DNA of 64,000 nucleotides from Sandaracinobacteroides sp039808025 (GCA_039808025.1 JBDHSK010000005.1:1-64000), one strand, 5' to 3'; positions 1 through 8,553 are shown, numbered from the stretch's first letter. Numbers and translations are program-made. Notes: generated from the sequence alone by a model not told the origin.

Positions 1-73
1 ATCAGCCCGCTCGCATTCGAAGCCAAGGTGGCATAGTGAGATAGGCGACCGGCGCAAAACCGTTACAAGTCCA
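1..73 (+). mobile_element. 3' end of an IS3-family-like insertion sequence (transposase tail plus terminal region)
   Basis: Frame 1 opens at the window edge and reads ISPLAFEAKVA followed by a stop at 34-36. This is the usual end of IS3-family OrfB (DDE) transposases, where a ...GY-x-SP-x-x-FE motif lies a few residues before the stop. The next 37 bases (GC-rich, ending CAAGTCCA at 66-73) would hold the right terminal inverted repeat. The left end lies outside the window, so the repeat, the target duplication and the exact boundary cannot be checked. The family call rests on eleven residues. Confidence 0.5.
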
Positions 74-74
74 G

Positions 75-323
75 ACATGGAGGGATCATGGTGATGGTCT
101 CCCGCCCCGCATTCGGGTTCACCCTGTTGTCATCAGTGGCACATACGACGATCACAACTGGCAGGTTCTCAAGGCGCGTTGGCTGGAACTGAGGGCGCAG
201 TTGCATGGCGATGTCCTGCGTCCCGTTCCAGGTCGGTCAGAGGTGATAGATGACAAACGAACCTGCGCTGACCGCGTTCGGCGCGCAGTGCCGGATTTTT
301 CGCCGGGAAAACGTGGCGGTTGA
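75..323 (+). pseudogene. Possible 3' fragment of a gene cut by the adjacent insertion sequence
   Basis: A reading frame with no start codon of its own runs from the presumed IS end to a TGA at 321-323. The translation contains HPVVISGTYDDHNWQVLKAR and then a charged helix-like stretch (WLELRAQLHGD), which looks more protein-like than a random GC-rich frame. I do not recognise the family. It could equally be a chance open frame of about 80 codons. The position right against the IS end is the main reason to treat it as a truncated gene. Confidence 0.25.
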
Positions 324-412
324 GTTGTAGTGTAACCGATACTCACGCTGCTGTTCGGAATAGGAGGGAATGAAAGCGGCTATTTTTAGCAACCATTCTC
401 CCCGCGTTGGAT

Positions 413-441
413 TTGGCGTTGATAGGAAAATGGCTGTTAAT
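413..441 (+). promoter_or_regulatory. Candidate sigma-70 promoter of the small RNA
   Basis: TTGGCG at 413-418 resembles a -35 box and GTTAAT at 436-441 a -10 box, with the usual 17-base spacing. Transcription would start near 448, just before the hairpin described for the small RNA. The match is by eye only. Confidence 0.4.
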
Positions 442-447
442 AGGTCG

Positions 448-518
448 CAAGTAATGGTGGTTGCAGCCTCCCGCAACCATCGATTACGTGGCCCCGTAGC
501 ACTGCTGCGGGGTTTTTT
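448..518 (+). ncRNA. Candidate trans-acting small RNA with an anti-Shine-Dalgarno-like CCUCCC loop
   Basis: About 70 nt lie between a plausible promoter and a strong intrinsic terminator, with no open frame. The RNA folds as a long hairpin: GTAAT (451-455) pairs with ATTAC (483-487), an internal loop follows, then GGTTGC (459-464) pairs with GCAACC (473-478) around the loop AGCCTCCC (465-472). The terminator hairpin comes next. A C-rich loop able to pair with ribosome-binding sites is a known feature of several alphaproteobacterial sRNAs (for example the alpha-r14 type), but I cannot assign this one to a family. The downstream gene is on the other strand, so this is not a leader of it. Confidence 0.5.
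492..518 (+). terminator. Rho-independent terminator
   Basis: CCCCGTAGC (492-500) pairs with GCTGCGGGG (504-512), nine pairs with one G-U, around the three-base loop ACT. Six T residues follow directly (513-518). This is the clearest intrinsic terminator in the window and it reads on the plus strand. Confidence 0.85.
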
Positions 519-546
519 GGTTTTTGGCCACAGGGCGTGCGGCATG

Positions 547-1245
547 TCAGGCCCGCAAATCATGCAGCCACGCCATCAGCATCGCCTGACCGGCCGCTCG
601 CAGGGCCGGGCCATGGGCCAGGGCTTGCTGCCGCAATTCCGTGGGGGCGATTCCGCTCGCAGCCAGTTCTCCACAATGCCCGATCAGCCAGCGTTCCAGA
701 TCCGGCAGATGCCCGGCTTCGGGATGAAACTGCAGGCCAAGAAGATTGGCCCCTATGGCGAACGCCTGGTTCGGGCACTGGGGGGTACCAGCCAGATGCA
801 CAGCGCCCGAAGGCAGCTGAAATGCTTCTCCGTGCCAGTGCAGGACCGGGGTATTGCCCAGCAGGCCAAGCGGCCCCCGCCGGCCGGCCTCGGTCAGGGT
901 GAGTGGGTCAAACCCGATTTCCTTGCGCGGCATGGGCGCGACCGTGCTGCCAAGAGCTGCTGCCATCAGCTGCGCACCCAGGCAGATGCCAAGCGTCGGG
1001 CGTTGGCTAACGAGCCGCGGCAACAGCCATGTCCGTTCGTCGTTCATGCACGGGTAGAGTTCCGCATCATTGACACCGATCGGCCCGCCAAGGATGATCA
1101 GCAGGTCGGGCGCCATGACATCGGGCAAAGGGTCGACCCCGGCATCGATCAGCTGAACACGATAGCCTGCGTCCCGCAGAACGGGGGCAAAACTCCCCAG
1201 ATCCTCGAAGGCGATATGACGCAGAACGAGTGCGGTTTTCATCAT
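547..1245 (-). CDS. Class I glutamine amidotransferase (GMP-synthase-like domain protein)
   Basis: 232 residues, a complete stand-alone class I glutaminase domain. The nucleophile elbow GICLGAQ places the catalytic Cys at 88, and LQFHPEAG gives the His174-Glu176 pair of the triad. The oxyanion-strand LGGPIGVND near 52-60 also fits. Family members release ammonia from glutamine or hydrolyse gamma-glutamyl amides. The partner or true substrate of this stand-alone form cannot be told from sequence. Two ATG codons stand in tandem at the start; the first is used here. It is the last gene of a long co-directional minus-strand run, 160 bases after the MliC-YbaY gene. Confidence 0.85.
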   Translation of the reverse strand: MMKTALVLRHIAFEDLGSFAPVLRDAGYRVQLIDAGVDPLPDVMAPDLLIILGGPIGVNDAELYPCMNDERTWLLPRLVSQRPTLGICLGAQLMAAALGSTVAPMPRKEIGFDPLTLTEAGRRGPLGLLGNTPVLHWHGEAFQLPSGAVHLAGTPQCPNQAFAIGANLLGLQFHPEAGHLPDLERWLIGHCGELAASGIAPTELRQQALAHGPALRAAGQAMLMAWLHDLRA

Positions 1246-1405
1246 GGCTGGCCATTGGTTGTTGCAGGTTGCTGATGCGCCGCAGGCACTCCTGGATCGA
1301 GGGCCCGGCGCAACAGCATCAGCGCAGGCGCGTGCGTGTGGTGGCTCTGGGGCGTCCTGGGGTGCAAGCCGTGGCAGTTGGTAAGGCAGTTGATCAGGCT
1401 GGTGG

Positions 1406-2116
1406 TCAGTTGCGCACGGCTACCAGCGACAGCTGGGTGGGGGCCGTCTCGGCTGACGATTCCAGCACAGGGGTGGCGGTGTCGGTGATGAACAGCAGTT
1501 TGCCGGCGGCATTTTCCACCCGCGCCTGCAAGCGGTAGGTGGCGGGCGTCGGCACCGCCCGATCCGGGTCGAACTGCAGCAGAAAGGCAAGCGGCGGCTG
1601 GTTGCCGCGGGTGGTAAAGCGGGTGCTGGCGACTTCCTCGGAAGGGGCGTCGGCGCGGGCCGCGTTCACCAGCAGCACCTTCACGACGCTTCCGGCCGGT
1701 ACGCTGGCTCCGGCTGGCAGGGTCAGCTGGCCCCAGATGCGTCCGGCAACCGGGGCGTCGGGTACCAGGGTGCAGGTGGCGCGCAGGTCGCTGCCGCGCT
1801 TCAGTTCCACCATGTCGCCATCGAGTGCGGCGGTGTCACTGCCATTGACGAAGCGGCGCGGGCTGTTCCCCACCTGCTCCTGCAGGGTCCAGCGTTCATC
1901 GCCGCGTTGCGCCAGAATGATTCCGGCTGCGGCATCATAGCGGATGCTGGCTGATTGCCCGTCGTTGCAGATCCACTGGCTTTGCGGAGCGAGGGCGCCA
2001 GAGGCGGCCGGCGGTGGCGGAAGTGGCTCGCGTTTGCCGTTGAGGGGGGCGGCCGAGGCGGTGGAGGTAAGGGCCAGAGTCAGCGCGCTGGCCAGAAAAG
2101 TGCGGATGGTCGTCAA
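1406..2116 (-). CDS. Secreted protein with an MliC-like domain followed by a YbaY-like domain
   Basis: 236 residues. An N-terminal signal peptide ends near SASA-AP (about 20-23), followed by a proline-rich linker. Residues about 46-118 fit the MliC fold (inhibitor of C-type lysozyme): WICNDG, an alternating strand pattern, RRFVNG, and a closing Cys115 that can pair with Cys50. Residues about 125-225 fit a YbaY/META-like beta domain (GQLTLPAGASVPAGS...), found in outer-membrane lipoproteins. There is no lipobox, so the protein is probably periplasmic. Its ATG overlaps the polA stop by four bases, so it is probably translated from the polA message. Domain calls are by pattern and the pairing is unusual. 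Confidence 0.65.
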   Translation of the reverse strand: MTTIRTFLASALTLALTSTASAAPLNGKREPLPPPPAASGALAPQSQWICNDGQSASIRYDAAAGIILAQRGDERWTLQEQVGNSPRRFVNGSDTAALDGDMVELKRGSDLRATCTLVPDAPVAGRIWGQLTLPAGASVPAGSVVKVLLVNAARADAPSEEVASTRFTTRGNQPPLAFLLQFDPDRAVPTPATYRLQARVENAAGKLLFITDTATPVLESSAETAPTQLSLVAVRN

Positions 2117-4911
2117 TGGGCTGCTCCCCAGTTCGGGCCGAAACCGATTTCGACGCCCAGCGGCACATCGAGATCGAGCGCCGGCGCGGCGGCGTGTTCC
2201 ATGGTCTGGCGGATCACGGCGCTTGCGGCCTCCACCAGCTGATCGGGTACTTCGAATACCAGTTCGTCGTGCACCTGCAAGAGCATCCGCGCCGCCGACA
2301 GCCCGGCGGCGGCGAGCGCCGGCTCCATGCGGATCATGGCGCGCTTGATGATGTCGGCCGCCGTGCCCTGCACCGGGGCGTTGATGGCGGCGCGATCCGC
2401 CCCCGATCGCTCCGACGCCACTTTCGAGCGAATCGACGGCACATGGACACGCCGGCCGAACAGGGTGGTAACGAAGCCGTCGGCGCGCACCTTCCCGGTG
2501 GTTTCGGCCATGTAGCGACGGATGCCATGGTAGCGGTCGAGGTAGCGGTCGATGAAGCTCTGGGCCTCGGCGCGGGCAATTCCCAGCCGCTGCGACAGCC
2601 CGAAGGCCGAGATGCCGTAGATGATCGAGAAGTTGATTGTTTTCGCGCGGTTGCGCAGATCGCGCGAGACCGGCGCGTCGTCGGCCAACCCGAAGATCTG
2701 CCGTGCGGTCAGCGCATGGATATCGGTGCCGGCCTGATAGGCGGCTTTCAGTTCCGGCACATCGGCGATATGCGCCATCAGCCGCAGTTCGATCTGGTTA
2801 TAGTCGGCCGAGACGATCACATGGCCGGGCGGAGCCACGAACGCATCGCGGATGCGTCGCCCCATGGCGGTGCGCACCGGGATGTTCTGCACATTGGGGT
2901 CAGATGACGCCAGACGACCGGTAGAGGTGGCCGCCATGGCGAAGCTGGTGTGCACCCGCCCGGTCACCGGGTTGATCTGCTGCTGCAACGCTTCGGTATA
3001 GGTAGACCGCAGCTTGGCGACCTGCCGCCAGTCGAGAATGGTGGTGGCAAGGGTGGCGCCCGGCCCTTCCAGTTCGGCAAGCCGTTCAAGTTCGGTGACA
3101 TCGGTTGACCACTGCCCGGATTTGCCACGCTTGCCACCGGGCAGGCCCATGGTGCCGAACAAGATGTCGCCCAGCTGTCGCGGGCTTCCCAGCGCGAACT
3201 CACCCCCGGCCAGGGCGTGTGCCTCTTTCTCCAGCCGGGTCATTTCGGCCGCAAACTCGGTGGACATTGCCGCCAGTTCGCGACGGTCGATCAGCGCGCC
3301 GCGCCGTTCCATGCCGGCCAGCACCGGCACCAGCGGCCGGTCGCACCATTCATGCACCCGCGTCACCTGATCCCGCCACAGCTGCGGGCGCAGGTGATGA
3401 TAGAGGCGCAGTGTCACATCGGCGTCTTCCCCGGCATAAGCGGTGGCACGATCGAGCGGCACTGCCGCAAAGCCGCTGTGCGCCTTGCCCTTTCCCGCCA
3501 CATCGGCATAGGCGATGCAGGTGTGGCCCAGATATTTTTCGGCCAGCAGGTCCATGCCGTGGCCATGCAGGCCCCCATGCAGCGCGTAGGACAGCAGCAT
3601 GGTGTCTTCAAACGGGGCGATGGTGATGTCGTGGCGCGCCAGCACCACCATGTCGTACTTGATGTTCTGCCCCACCTTCACGGTGGTCGGGTCTTCCAGC
3701 AGCGGTTTCAGAAGTGCCAGCGCCTCGGCCAGAGCGATCTGATCAGGGCGTTCAGCAAGCAGCCCCTCACCGCTGACATGGGCAAGCGGCACATAGCAGG
3801 CACGGCCCGGCGCCACCGCCAGGCTGAAGCCCACAAGATTGGCGGCCACCGCATCGAGACTGTCGGTTTCGGTGTCGAACCCGACCAGCCCGGCCGCCCG
3901 CGCCATAGCGATCCACTCGCCAAGTCTTGCGGCGTCTGTCACGCATTCATAGGCCTCGGGGTTGATCGGTGGTTCGTCGGGGGCGGCGGGTTCGGCGGTA
4001 GCGGGCGGTGCGATGGCGCCTGCAGCGGTTTTCCCGACATCGCCAAGGCGGGCCAGCAGCGAGCGGAACCCATGTTTGGCCAGAAACGGCGCCAGCTGCT
4101 GGCGATCCTGCTGGTCGTCGAGCTTCAGCTGGTCGAGCGGCGGGTCGAGCGGCACATCGCGGTCGAGTTCGACGAGGCGGCGCGACAACCGCGCGACATC
4201 GGCATATTCTTCAAGATTCTGGCGCAGTTTCGGGCGCTTGATGGCAGCGGTATTGGCAAGTACCGTCTCGACATCGCCGTACAGCTTCACCAGTTCGGCC
4301 GCCGTTTTCGGGCCAATGCCGGGCACGCCCGGCACGTTATCAACCGAATCGCCCATCAGCGCCAGCACCTCGGCCAGCCGGTCGGGCGGCACCCCCCACT
4401 TCGCTTCCACCTCTGCTGCGCCGAACCGCTTGTTGCCCATGGTGTCAAGCAGGGTGAGGCGGGGTTCCACCAGTTGCATCAGGTCCTTGTCGGAACTGAC
4501 GACGGTGACCGTCATGCCGGCTGCCAATGCTGCCTTGGCGTAAGAGGCGATCAGGTCGTCGGCCTCGAAATTCACCCGCTCGATGCAGGGTACGCCAAGG
4601 GCTGCCACGCTGTCGCGGATCAGCGGGAACTGCGGGATGAGGTCTTCGGGCGGTGGCGGGCGGTTGGCCTTGTAGTCGGGGTAGATGGCGTTGCGGAAGC
4701 TGGCGCGCCCGGCATCGAGGATGACAGCGAGATAATCGTCTTCGGGTGATTTGCGCGCCGATTCGATGAGGTTCCACAGCATGGCGGTAAAGCCGAACAC
4801 TGCGCCCACCGGCGTTCCCTCGGGGTTGGTGAGCGGGGGCAGCCGGTGATAGGCGCGGAAGATGAAGCCCGAGCCGTCGACGAGAGTCAGATGCGGTGGT
4901 TTGGCGGCCAT
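2113..4911 (-). CDS. polA: DNA polymerase I
   Basis: 932 residues, full length for the family. It fills gaps and removes RNA primers in replication and repair. The N-terminal 5' nuclease domain starts LTLVDGSGFIFRAYH. The 3'-5' exonuclease domain keeps the DTETDS motif, so proofreading is likely active. The polymerase domain has motif A (SADYNQIELR), motif B (RNRAKTINFSIIYG) and motif C (QVHDELVFE). An upstream in-frame start at 4965 would add 18 poorly conserved residues; the ATG at 4911, followed by AAKPPHLTLVDGSG, matches family starts. The stop overlaps the next gene by four bases, and a 65-base gap separates it from cobO. Confidence 0.97.
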   Translation of the reverse strand: MAAKPPHLTLVDGSGFIFRAYHRLPPLTNPEGTPVGAVFGFTAMLWNLIESARKSPEDDYLAVILDAGRASFRNAIYPDYKANRPPPPEDLIPQFPLIRDSVAALGVPCIERVNFEADDLIASYAKAALAAGMTVTVVSSDKDLMQLVEPRLTLLDTMGNKRFGAAEVEAKWGVPPDRLAEVLALMGDSVDNVPGVPGIGPKTAAELVKLYGDVETVLANTAAIKRPKLRQNLEEYADVARLSRRLVELDRDVPLDPPLDQLKLDDQQDRQQLAPFLAKHGFRSLLARLGDVGKTAAGAIAPPATAEPAAPDEPPINPEAYECVTDAARLGEWIAMARAAGLVGFDTETDSLDAVAANLVGFSLAVAPGRACYVPLAHVSGEGLLAERPDQIALAEALALLKPLLEDPTTVKVGQNIKYDMVVLARHDITIAPFEDTMLLSYALHGGLHGHGMDLLAEKYLGHTCIAYADVAGKGKAHSGFAAVPLDRATAYAGEDADVTLRLYHHLRPQLWRDQVTRVHEWCDRPLVPVLAGMERRGALIDRRELAAMSTEFAAEMTRLEKEAHALAGGEFALGSPRQLGDILFGTMGLPGGKRGKSGQWSTDVTELERLAELEGPGATLATTILDWRQVAKLRSTYTEALQQQINPVTGRVHTSFAMAATSTGRLASSDPNVQNIPVRTAMGRRIRDAFVAPPGHVIVSADYNQIELRLMAHIADVPELKAAYQAGTDIHALTARQIFGLADDAPVSRDLRNRAKTINFSIIYGISAFGLSQRLGIARAEAQSFIDRYLDRYHGIRRYMAETTGKVRADGFVTTLFGRRVHVPSIRSKVASERSGADRAAINAPVQGTAADIIKRAMIRMEPALAAAGLSAARMLLQVHDELVFEVPDQLVEAASAVIRQTMEHAAAPALDLDVPLGVEIGFGPNWGAAH

Positions 4912-4976
4912 GTCCTTGCGTCTAGAAGCTGTTGGCGCTGGCTCCAAGCCCAATGTGGCGGGCATTGCCGCAATGG

Positions 4977-5627
4977 CTAGTATTCGACACCCTTCTGGGC
5001 ATTGAACCCGGCGTTAAACGGGTGCTTCACCTCGTGGAATTCGGTCACCAGGTCGGCCAGCTCCAGCAGGTCCGGTCGGGCATGGCGGCCGGTGATGCAG
5101 ATATGCTTGGACAACGGACGGTCGCGCAAAAAGGCCATAACTTCGGCAAAGGGCAATGTGTCGTCGGCGAGCACGATGTTCAGTTCATCAAGGATGACGA
5201 AATCGATCGCCGGGTCGTTGATCAGCACCTTGGCCCGTTCCCAGCCCCGGCGCGCGGCGGCGATGTCGCGGGCGCGGTCCTGGGTGTCCCAGGTGAAGCC
5301 CTCGCCCATCGCTTCAAAGCTGGCGAGATCGGGAAAGGCGTGGAAGAAATTCTGCTCGCCGGTTTCCCATGTTCCCTTGACGAACTGCAGGATCGCCACC
5401 TTCATGCCCCAGCCGATGCTGCGGATGGCCATTCCGAAAGCCGACGAGGATTTGCCCTTGCCGTTGCCGGTGTGGACGATCAGCAGCCCGTGTTCGCGGG
5501 TACGGCGCGCCTGCATCTTCGCCCGTGCCGCCGCCATGCGGCGCATCCGTTCATTGTGCCGGGCATAATCAGGGTTTCTGGCGTCGGGGTTTTCTGCGGG
5601 TGCCGGATCAGCGGGGGTGTCGTTCAT
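4977..5627 (-). CDS. cobO: Cob(I)yrinic acid a,c-diamide adenosyltransferase
   Basis: 216 residues, normal for the CobO/BtuR family, which adds the 5'-deoxyadenosyl group to reduced corrinoids in the cytoplasm. The P-loop HTGNGKGKSSSAFG is followed by the family signatures ILQFVKG and DFVILDELN and by ITGRHA near the C-terminus. An in-frame extension upstream to 6047 is an overlap with the neighbouring gene, not a real N-terminus. The ATG at 5627 overlaps the stop of the precorrin-2 dehydrogenase gene by four bases, so the two tetrapyrrole genes are probably co-translated. No other cobalamin genes are present, so a salvage role is likely but not shown. Confidence 0.93.
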   Translation of the reverse strand: MNDTPADPAPAENPDARNPDYARHNERMRRMAAARAKMQARRTREHGLLIVHTGNGKGKSSSAFGMAIRSIGWGMKVAILQFVKGTWETGEQNFFHAFPDLASFEAMGEGFTWDTQDRARDIAAARRGWERAKVLINDPAIDFVILDELNIVLADDTLPFAEVMAFLRDRPLSKHICITGRHARPDLLELADLVTEFHEVKHPFNAGFNAQKGVEY

Positions 5628-6388
5628 GGCTGGTGGCGCACCACCACAACGCGCCCCTGCGCACCGGCTGGCAGCGCGTCGCCCACCATCCGGGCGGCAT
5701 CGCGGCGCACCAGCGCCAGCACCGCGGACGGCAGGTCGGCGGGGTGGATCACCAGGTCGGCCTGTGCCAGCCGCCGCAGATCGGCGAGCGTCAGGGCGTC
5801 GGCCCCGCCTTTTCCCACAGTGACGACGTGCTGGCTGACGGTCGGGGGCGAACCCCCGGCAAGCGCCAGGGTGATGGTGCTTGCGGGATCGTCGTGGGGG
5901 GTAAGCGGGTCGAGCGCGCCACCCGGCGCCAGCACCGCTGCCCAGAATTCGCGGCGCTGTTCCAGCGCCGGAAGACGGCTGACCACGGCATCGCGCGCGG
6001 CGCGAATCGCGGCTGCCAGCTCGCCAAGCCGGGCGGGCAGCAGCCACTCCAGCCGTTCCTTCAGCGCCTTCGACAAGGCCGCCGACTGGCCGCTGCTGCC
6101 GATCGCCACCGTCACACTGCCGCGGTCGACGATCGCCGGCACCAGAAAATCAGACAGGGCCGGCTGGTCGGGCACGTTCACCAGCACCCCCTGTTCGCGC
6201 AGCCTTGCAGCCTGCCCGGCGGCATCGTCGCCCGTCACGAAGGCCAGCCGCACCCCCGGCTGCATGGCGGGCACCACGGTGCCGCCAGCCTCATGCACCA
6301 GTCGCGCCTTGGCGTCGGCCATGTCGCCTTCGCCCAGCACCAGCACCGGTTCGCCCTTCAGGCGGTGGAGCAGAGGCAGCGTCTCCAT
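5624..6388 (-). CDS. cysG: Siroheme synthase: precorrin-2 dehydrogenase/ferrochelatase with a remnant methyltransferase tail
   Basis: 254 residues from the ATG at 6388, which overlaps the galU stop by one base. Residues 1 to about 110 form the NAD-binding CysG/Met8 domain (PVLVLGEGDMADAKAR, then VNVPDQPALSDF), which oxidises precorrin-2 and inserts iron to give siroheme. A dimerisation segment follows. The last 70 residues (VVTVGKGGADALTLADLRR, then a VLALVRRDAARM segment) resemble the start of the SUMT methyltransferase domain of full CysG but lack its glycine-rich motif and most of its length. A separate methyltransferase would then be needed. The symbol is used for the family; a Met8-type name would also be fair. 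Confidence 0.82.
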   Translation of the reverse strand: METLPLLHRLKGEPVLVLGEGDMADAKARLVHEAGGTVVPAMQPGVRLAFVTGDDAAGQAARLREQGVLVNVPDQPALSDFLVPAIVDRGSVTVAIGSSGQSAALSKALKERLEWLLPARLGELAAAIRAARDAVVSRLPALEQRREFWAAVLAPGGALDPLTPHDDPASTITLALAGGSPPTVSQHVVTVGKGGADALTLADLRRLAQADLVIHPADLPSAVLALVRRDAARMVGDALPAGAQGRVVVVRHQP

Positions 6389-7257
6389 CAGGGCTGTGAA
6401 TCGAGCCAGGCGCGCACGGCGGGGCCGATGTCGGGACGCTCCAGCGCCAGCGCGATGTTGGCTGTGATGTGCCCGGCCTTGTCGCCGCAATCGAAGCGCT
6501 GGCCGGTGTAGGTAAAGCCATGGAATGGCTTGTCGCCGATCATCTGGGCAAGGGCGTCGGTCAACTGCACCTCGCCGCCGGCGCCGCGCTTGCCTTCCGA
6601 CAGGATGGCCATGGCCTCGGGTTCGATGAGGTAGCGGCCAATCGCCGCCAGCCGCGACGGCGCGGTTCCCGGCGCCGGTTTTTCAACGAAGCCCTTCACC
6701 ACCGTCAGGGCGCCATTGCTCTGCCCCGGCGTGATGATCCCGTAACGATGGGTTTCCTGTTCCGGCACCTCCATCACGGCGATTACCGTGCCGCCTACTT
6801 CGTTTCGCGCCCGCACCATCTGGGCAAGACAGGGGTCGGCGGGGTTCCACAGCAGTTCGTCGGGCAGAAGCACCGCAAAAGGTTCATCGCCGATGATATG
6901 ACGGGCGCACCACACCGCATGGCCAAGGCCCGCTGGCTCCTGCTGGCGCACATAGGCGATGTTGCCGGGGGCCAGCTGGGTGGCATCGAGGGTGGAAAGC
7001 TCAGCCTGCTTGCCGCGGTCTTTCAGAGTGGCCACCAGTTCGCCGGCGATGTCGAAATAGTCTTCCAGCGCCCCCTTGCCGCGCGCCGTCACGAAGATCA
7101 TCTGCTCGATTCCGGCGGCCAGCGCCTCGTCGACGGCATATTGCAGCAGCGGCTTGTCGACCACCGGCAGCATTTCCTTGGGCACGGCCTTGGTGGCGGG
7201 CAGAAAACGTGTGCCCATGCCGCCAACCGGAAAGACAGCTTTGCGAACTGGCTTCAT
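6388..7257 (-). CDS. galU: UTP--glucose-1-phosphate uridylyltransferase
   Basis: 289 residues, the usual length. The enzyme makes UDP-glucose for exopolysaccharide, lipopolysaccharide and glycolipid synthesis. The nucleotide-binding N-terminus AVFPVGGMGTRFLPATKAVPKEMLP is nearly canonical, with VDKPLLQYAVDEA and GLGHAVWCA following, and FVEKP in the substrate loop. The gene lies 24 bases after lysA and its stop overlaps the start of the siroheme gene by one base, so it is probably expressed as part of the argH-to-polA run. Confidence 0.96.
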   Translation of the reverse strand: MKPVRKAVFPVGGMGTRFLPATKAVPKEMLPVVDKPLLQYAVDEALAAGIEQMIFVTARGKGALEDYFDIAGELVATLKDRGKQAELSTLDATQLAPGNIAYVRQQEPAGLGHAVWCARHIIGDEPFAVLLPDELLWNPADPCLAQMVRARNEVGGTVIAVMEVPEQETHRYGIITPGQSNGALTVVKGFVEKPAPGTAPSRLAAIGRYLIEPEAMAILSEGKRGAGGEVQLTDALAQMIGDKPFHGFTYTGQRFDCGDKAGHITANIALALERPDIGPAVRAWLDSQP

Positions 7258-7281
7258 GCATTCCCCTTCAAGATTTCCGTG

Positions 7282-8553
7282 TCAGCTGCCGGCCGGTAGC
7301 CATTCCGGAATCTGATCGAGTCCGATCAGTTCATCAAGGCTCTGTCGCTTGCGGATCACGGCGTAATCCGCACCGTTTACCAGCGTTTCCGCCACCAGCG
7401 GCCGGCTGTTGTAGGTGCTGGCCATGGTGGCGCCATAGGCGCCAGCCGTCATCAGCGCCACCAGGTCGCCCTCGGCCAGCGGCGTCAGCACCCGGTCTTC
7501 CGCAAACATGTCGCCGGTTTCGCACACCGGGCCAACGATGGTTGCCACCTGCTCGCCGGGGCGAGGCCGCACAGCGCGGATGTCGTGATAGACGCCATAG
7601 AGGGTGGGACGGATGAGGTCGTTCATCGCGGCGTCGAGCACCACGAAAGTGCGTTTCACCCCGGTTTTCACGGTGATCACCCGCGCTACCAGCACCCCGG
7701 CATTTCCGGCGATCAGGCGGCCCGGCTCGAAGATCAGACGCACGTCCCAGCCGGATGTCACCTTGTGCACCATGGCGCCATAGACCGCCGGGTTGGGCGG
7801 TGCCGGAAGCCTGGGGTCGTAGCTGATTCCCAGGCCGCCCCCCAGATCGACGCGCTCGACGGTCAGCCCGCCGCTTCGCAGCCGGGCCACCAGCGCCCCC
7901 AGCTTGCCATAGGCGGCCTCAAGGGGCTGAAGGTCGAACAACTGGCTGCCGATATGGGCGGCGATCCCCACGATGTTGATACCGGGAAGCCCGGCAGCGG
8001 TCGCATACAGGGGCGCGATGCGGTCGAGCGGGATTCCGAACTTGTTTTCCGCCTTGCCCGTCGAAATCTTGGCAAGCGTTCTGGCGTCGACATCGGGGTT
8101 GACGCGCAGGGCAATGGTGGCGGTGCGGCCCATGGCGACGGCAAGGGCCGACAGCCGGTGCAGCTCGCTTTCGCTTTCGACGTTCAGTTGCAGGATTCCG
8201 GCGCCAAGTGCCGCCTTCAGTTCGGAATCGGTCTTGCCCACCCCGGAAAAGACGATGCGCTCGGCCGGAATGCCGGCTGTCAGCGCCCGCTGCATCTCGC
8301 CCACCGAAACGACATCGGCCCCCAGCCCCTGGCGCGCCAGGATGCGCAGCACCGCGACATTGGGGTTGGCCTTGACGGCAAAGGCGATCAGCGGGTCGTC
8401 GAGGCACGACAGCCCCTCGCGCATGACGCGGGCATGGCGTTCCAGCGTTGCCTGCGAGTAGCAGTAAAAGGGGGTGCCGATCTCGGCGGCGATGCGGGCC
8501 AGCGGCACATCTTCGGCGCAGATCTCGCCGTTTTTCAGAAGGAAATGGTCCAT
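7282..8553 (-). CDS. lysA: Diaminopimelate decarboxylase
   Basis: 423 residues, a full alanine-racemase-fold decarboxylase that turns meso-diaminopimelate into lysine. The PLP lysine is Lys61 in AFAVKANPN. The phosphate-binding glycines are in VDLGGGLGISY, and the second-subunit residues GPVCETGD and AGAYG near the C-terminus are in place. The start codon overlaps the stop of the small lipoprotein gene by one base. The order argH, small lipoprotein, lysA is common in proteobacteria, which supports the assignment. Confidence 0.96.
   Translation of the reverse strand: MDHFLLKNGEICAEDVPLARIAAEIGTPFYCYSQATLERHARVMREGLSCLDDPLIAFAVKANPNVAVLRILARQGLGADVVSVGEMQRALTAGIPAERIVFSGVGKTDSELKAALGAGILQLNVESESELHRLSALAVAMGRTATIALRVNPDVDARTLAKISTGKAENKFGIPLDRIAPLYATAAGLPGINIVGIAAHIGSQLFDLQPLEAAYGKLGALVARLRSGGLTVERVDLGGGLGISYDPRLPAPPNPAVYGAMVHKVTSGWDVRLIFEPGRLIAGNAGVLVARVITVKTGVKRTFVVLDAAMNDLIRPTLYGVYHDIRAVRPRPGEQVATIVGPVCETGDMFAEDRVLTPLAEGDLVALMTAGAYGATMASTYNSRPLVAETLVNGADYAVIRKRQSLDELIGLDQIPEWLPAGS

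Noticed and set aside
370..1275. 301-codon open frame on the plus strand opposite the glutamine amidotransferase
   Set aside because: Antisense to a gene with intact catalytic motifs; the translation is Arg/Gln/His-rich with no family features, as expected for a GC-rich shadow frame.
4932..6467. 511-codon plus-strand frame opposite cobO and the siroheme gene
   Set aside because: Lies antisense to two recognisable enzymes and shows low-complexity Ala/Arg/Ser composition only.
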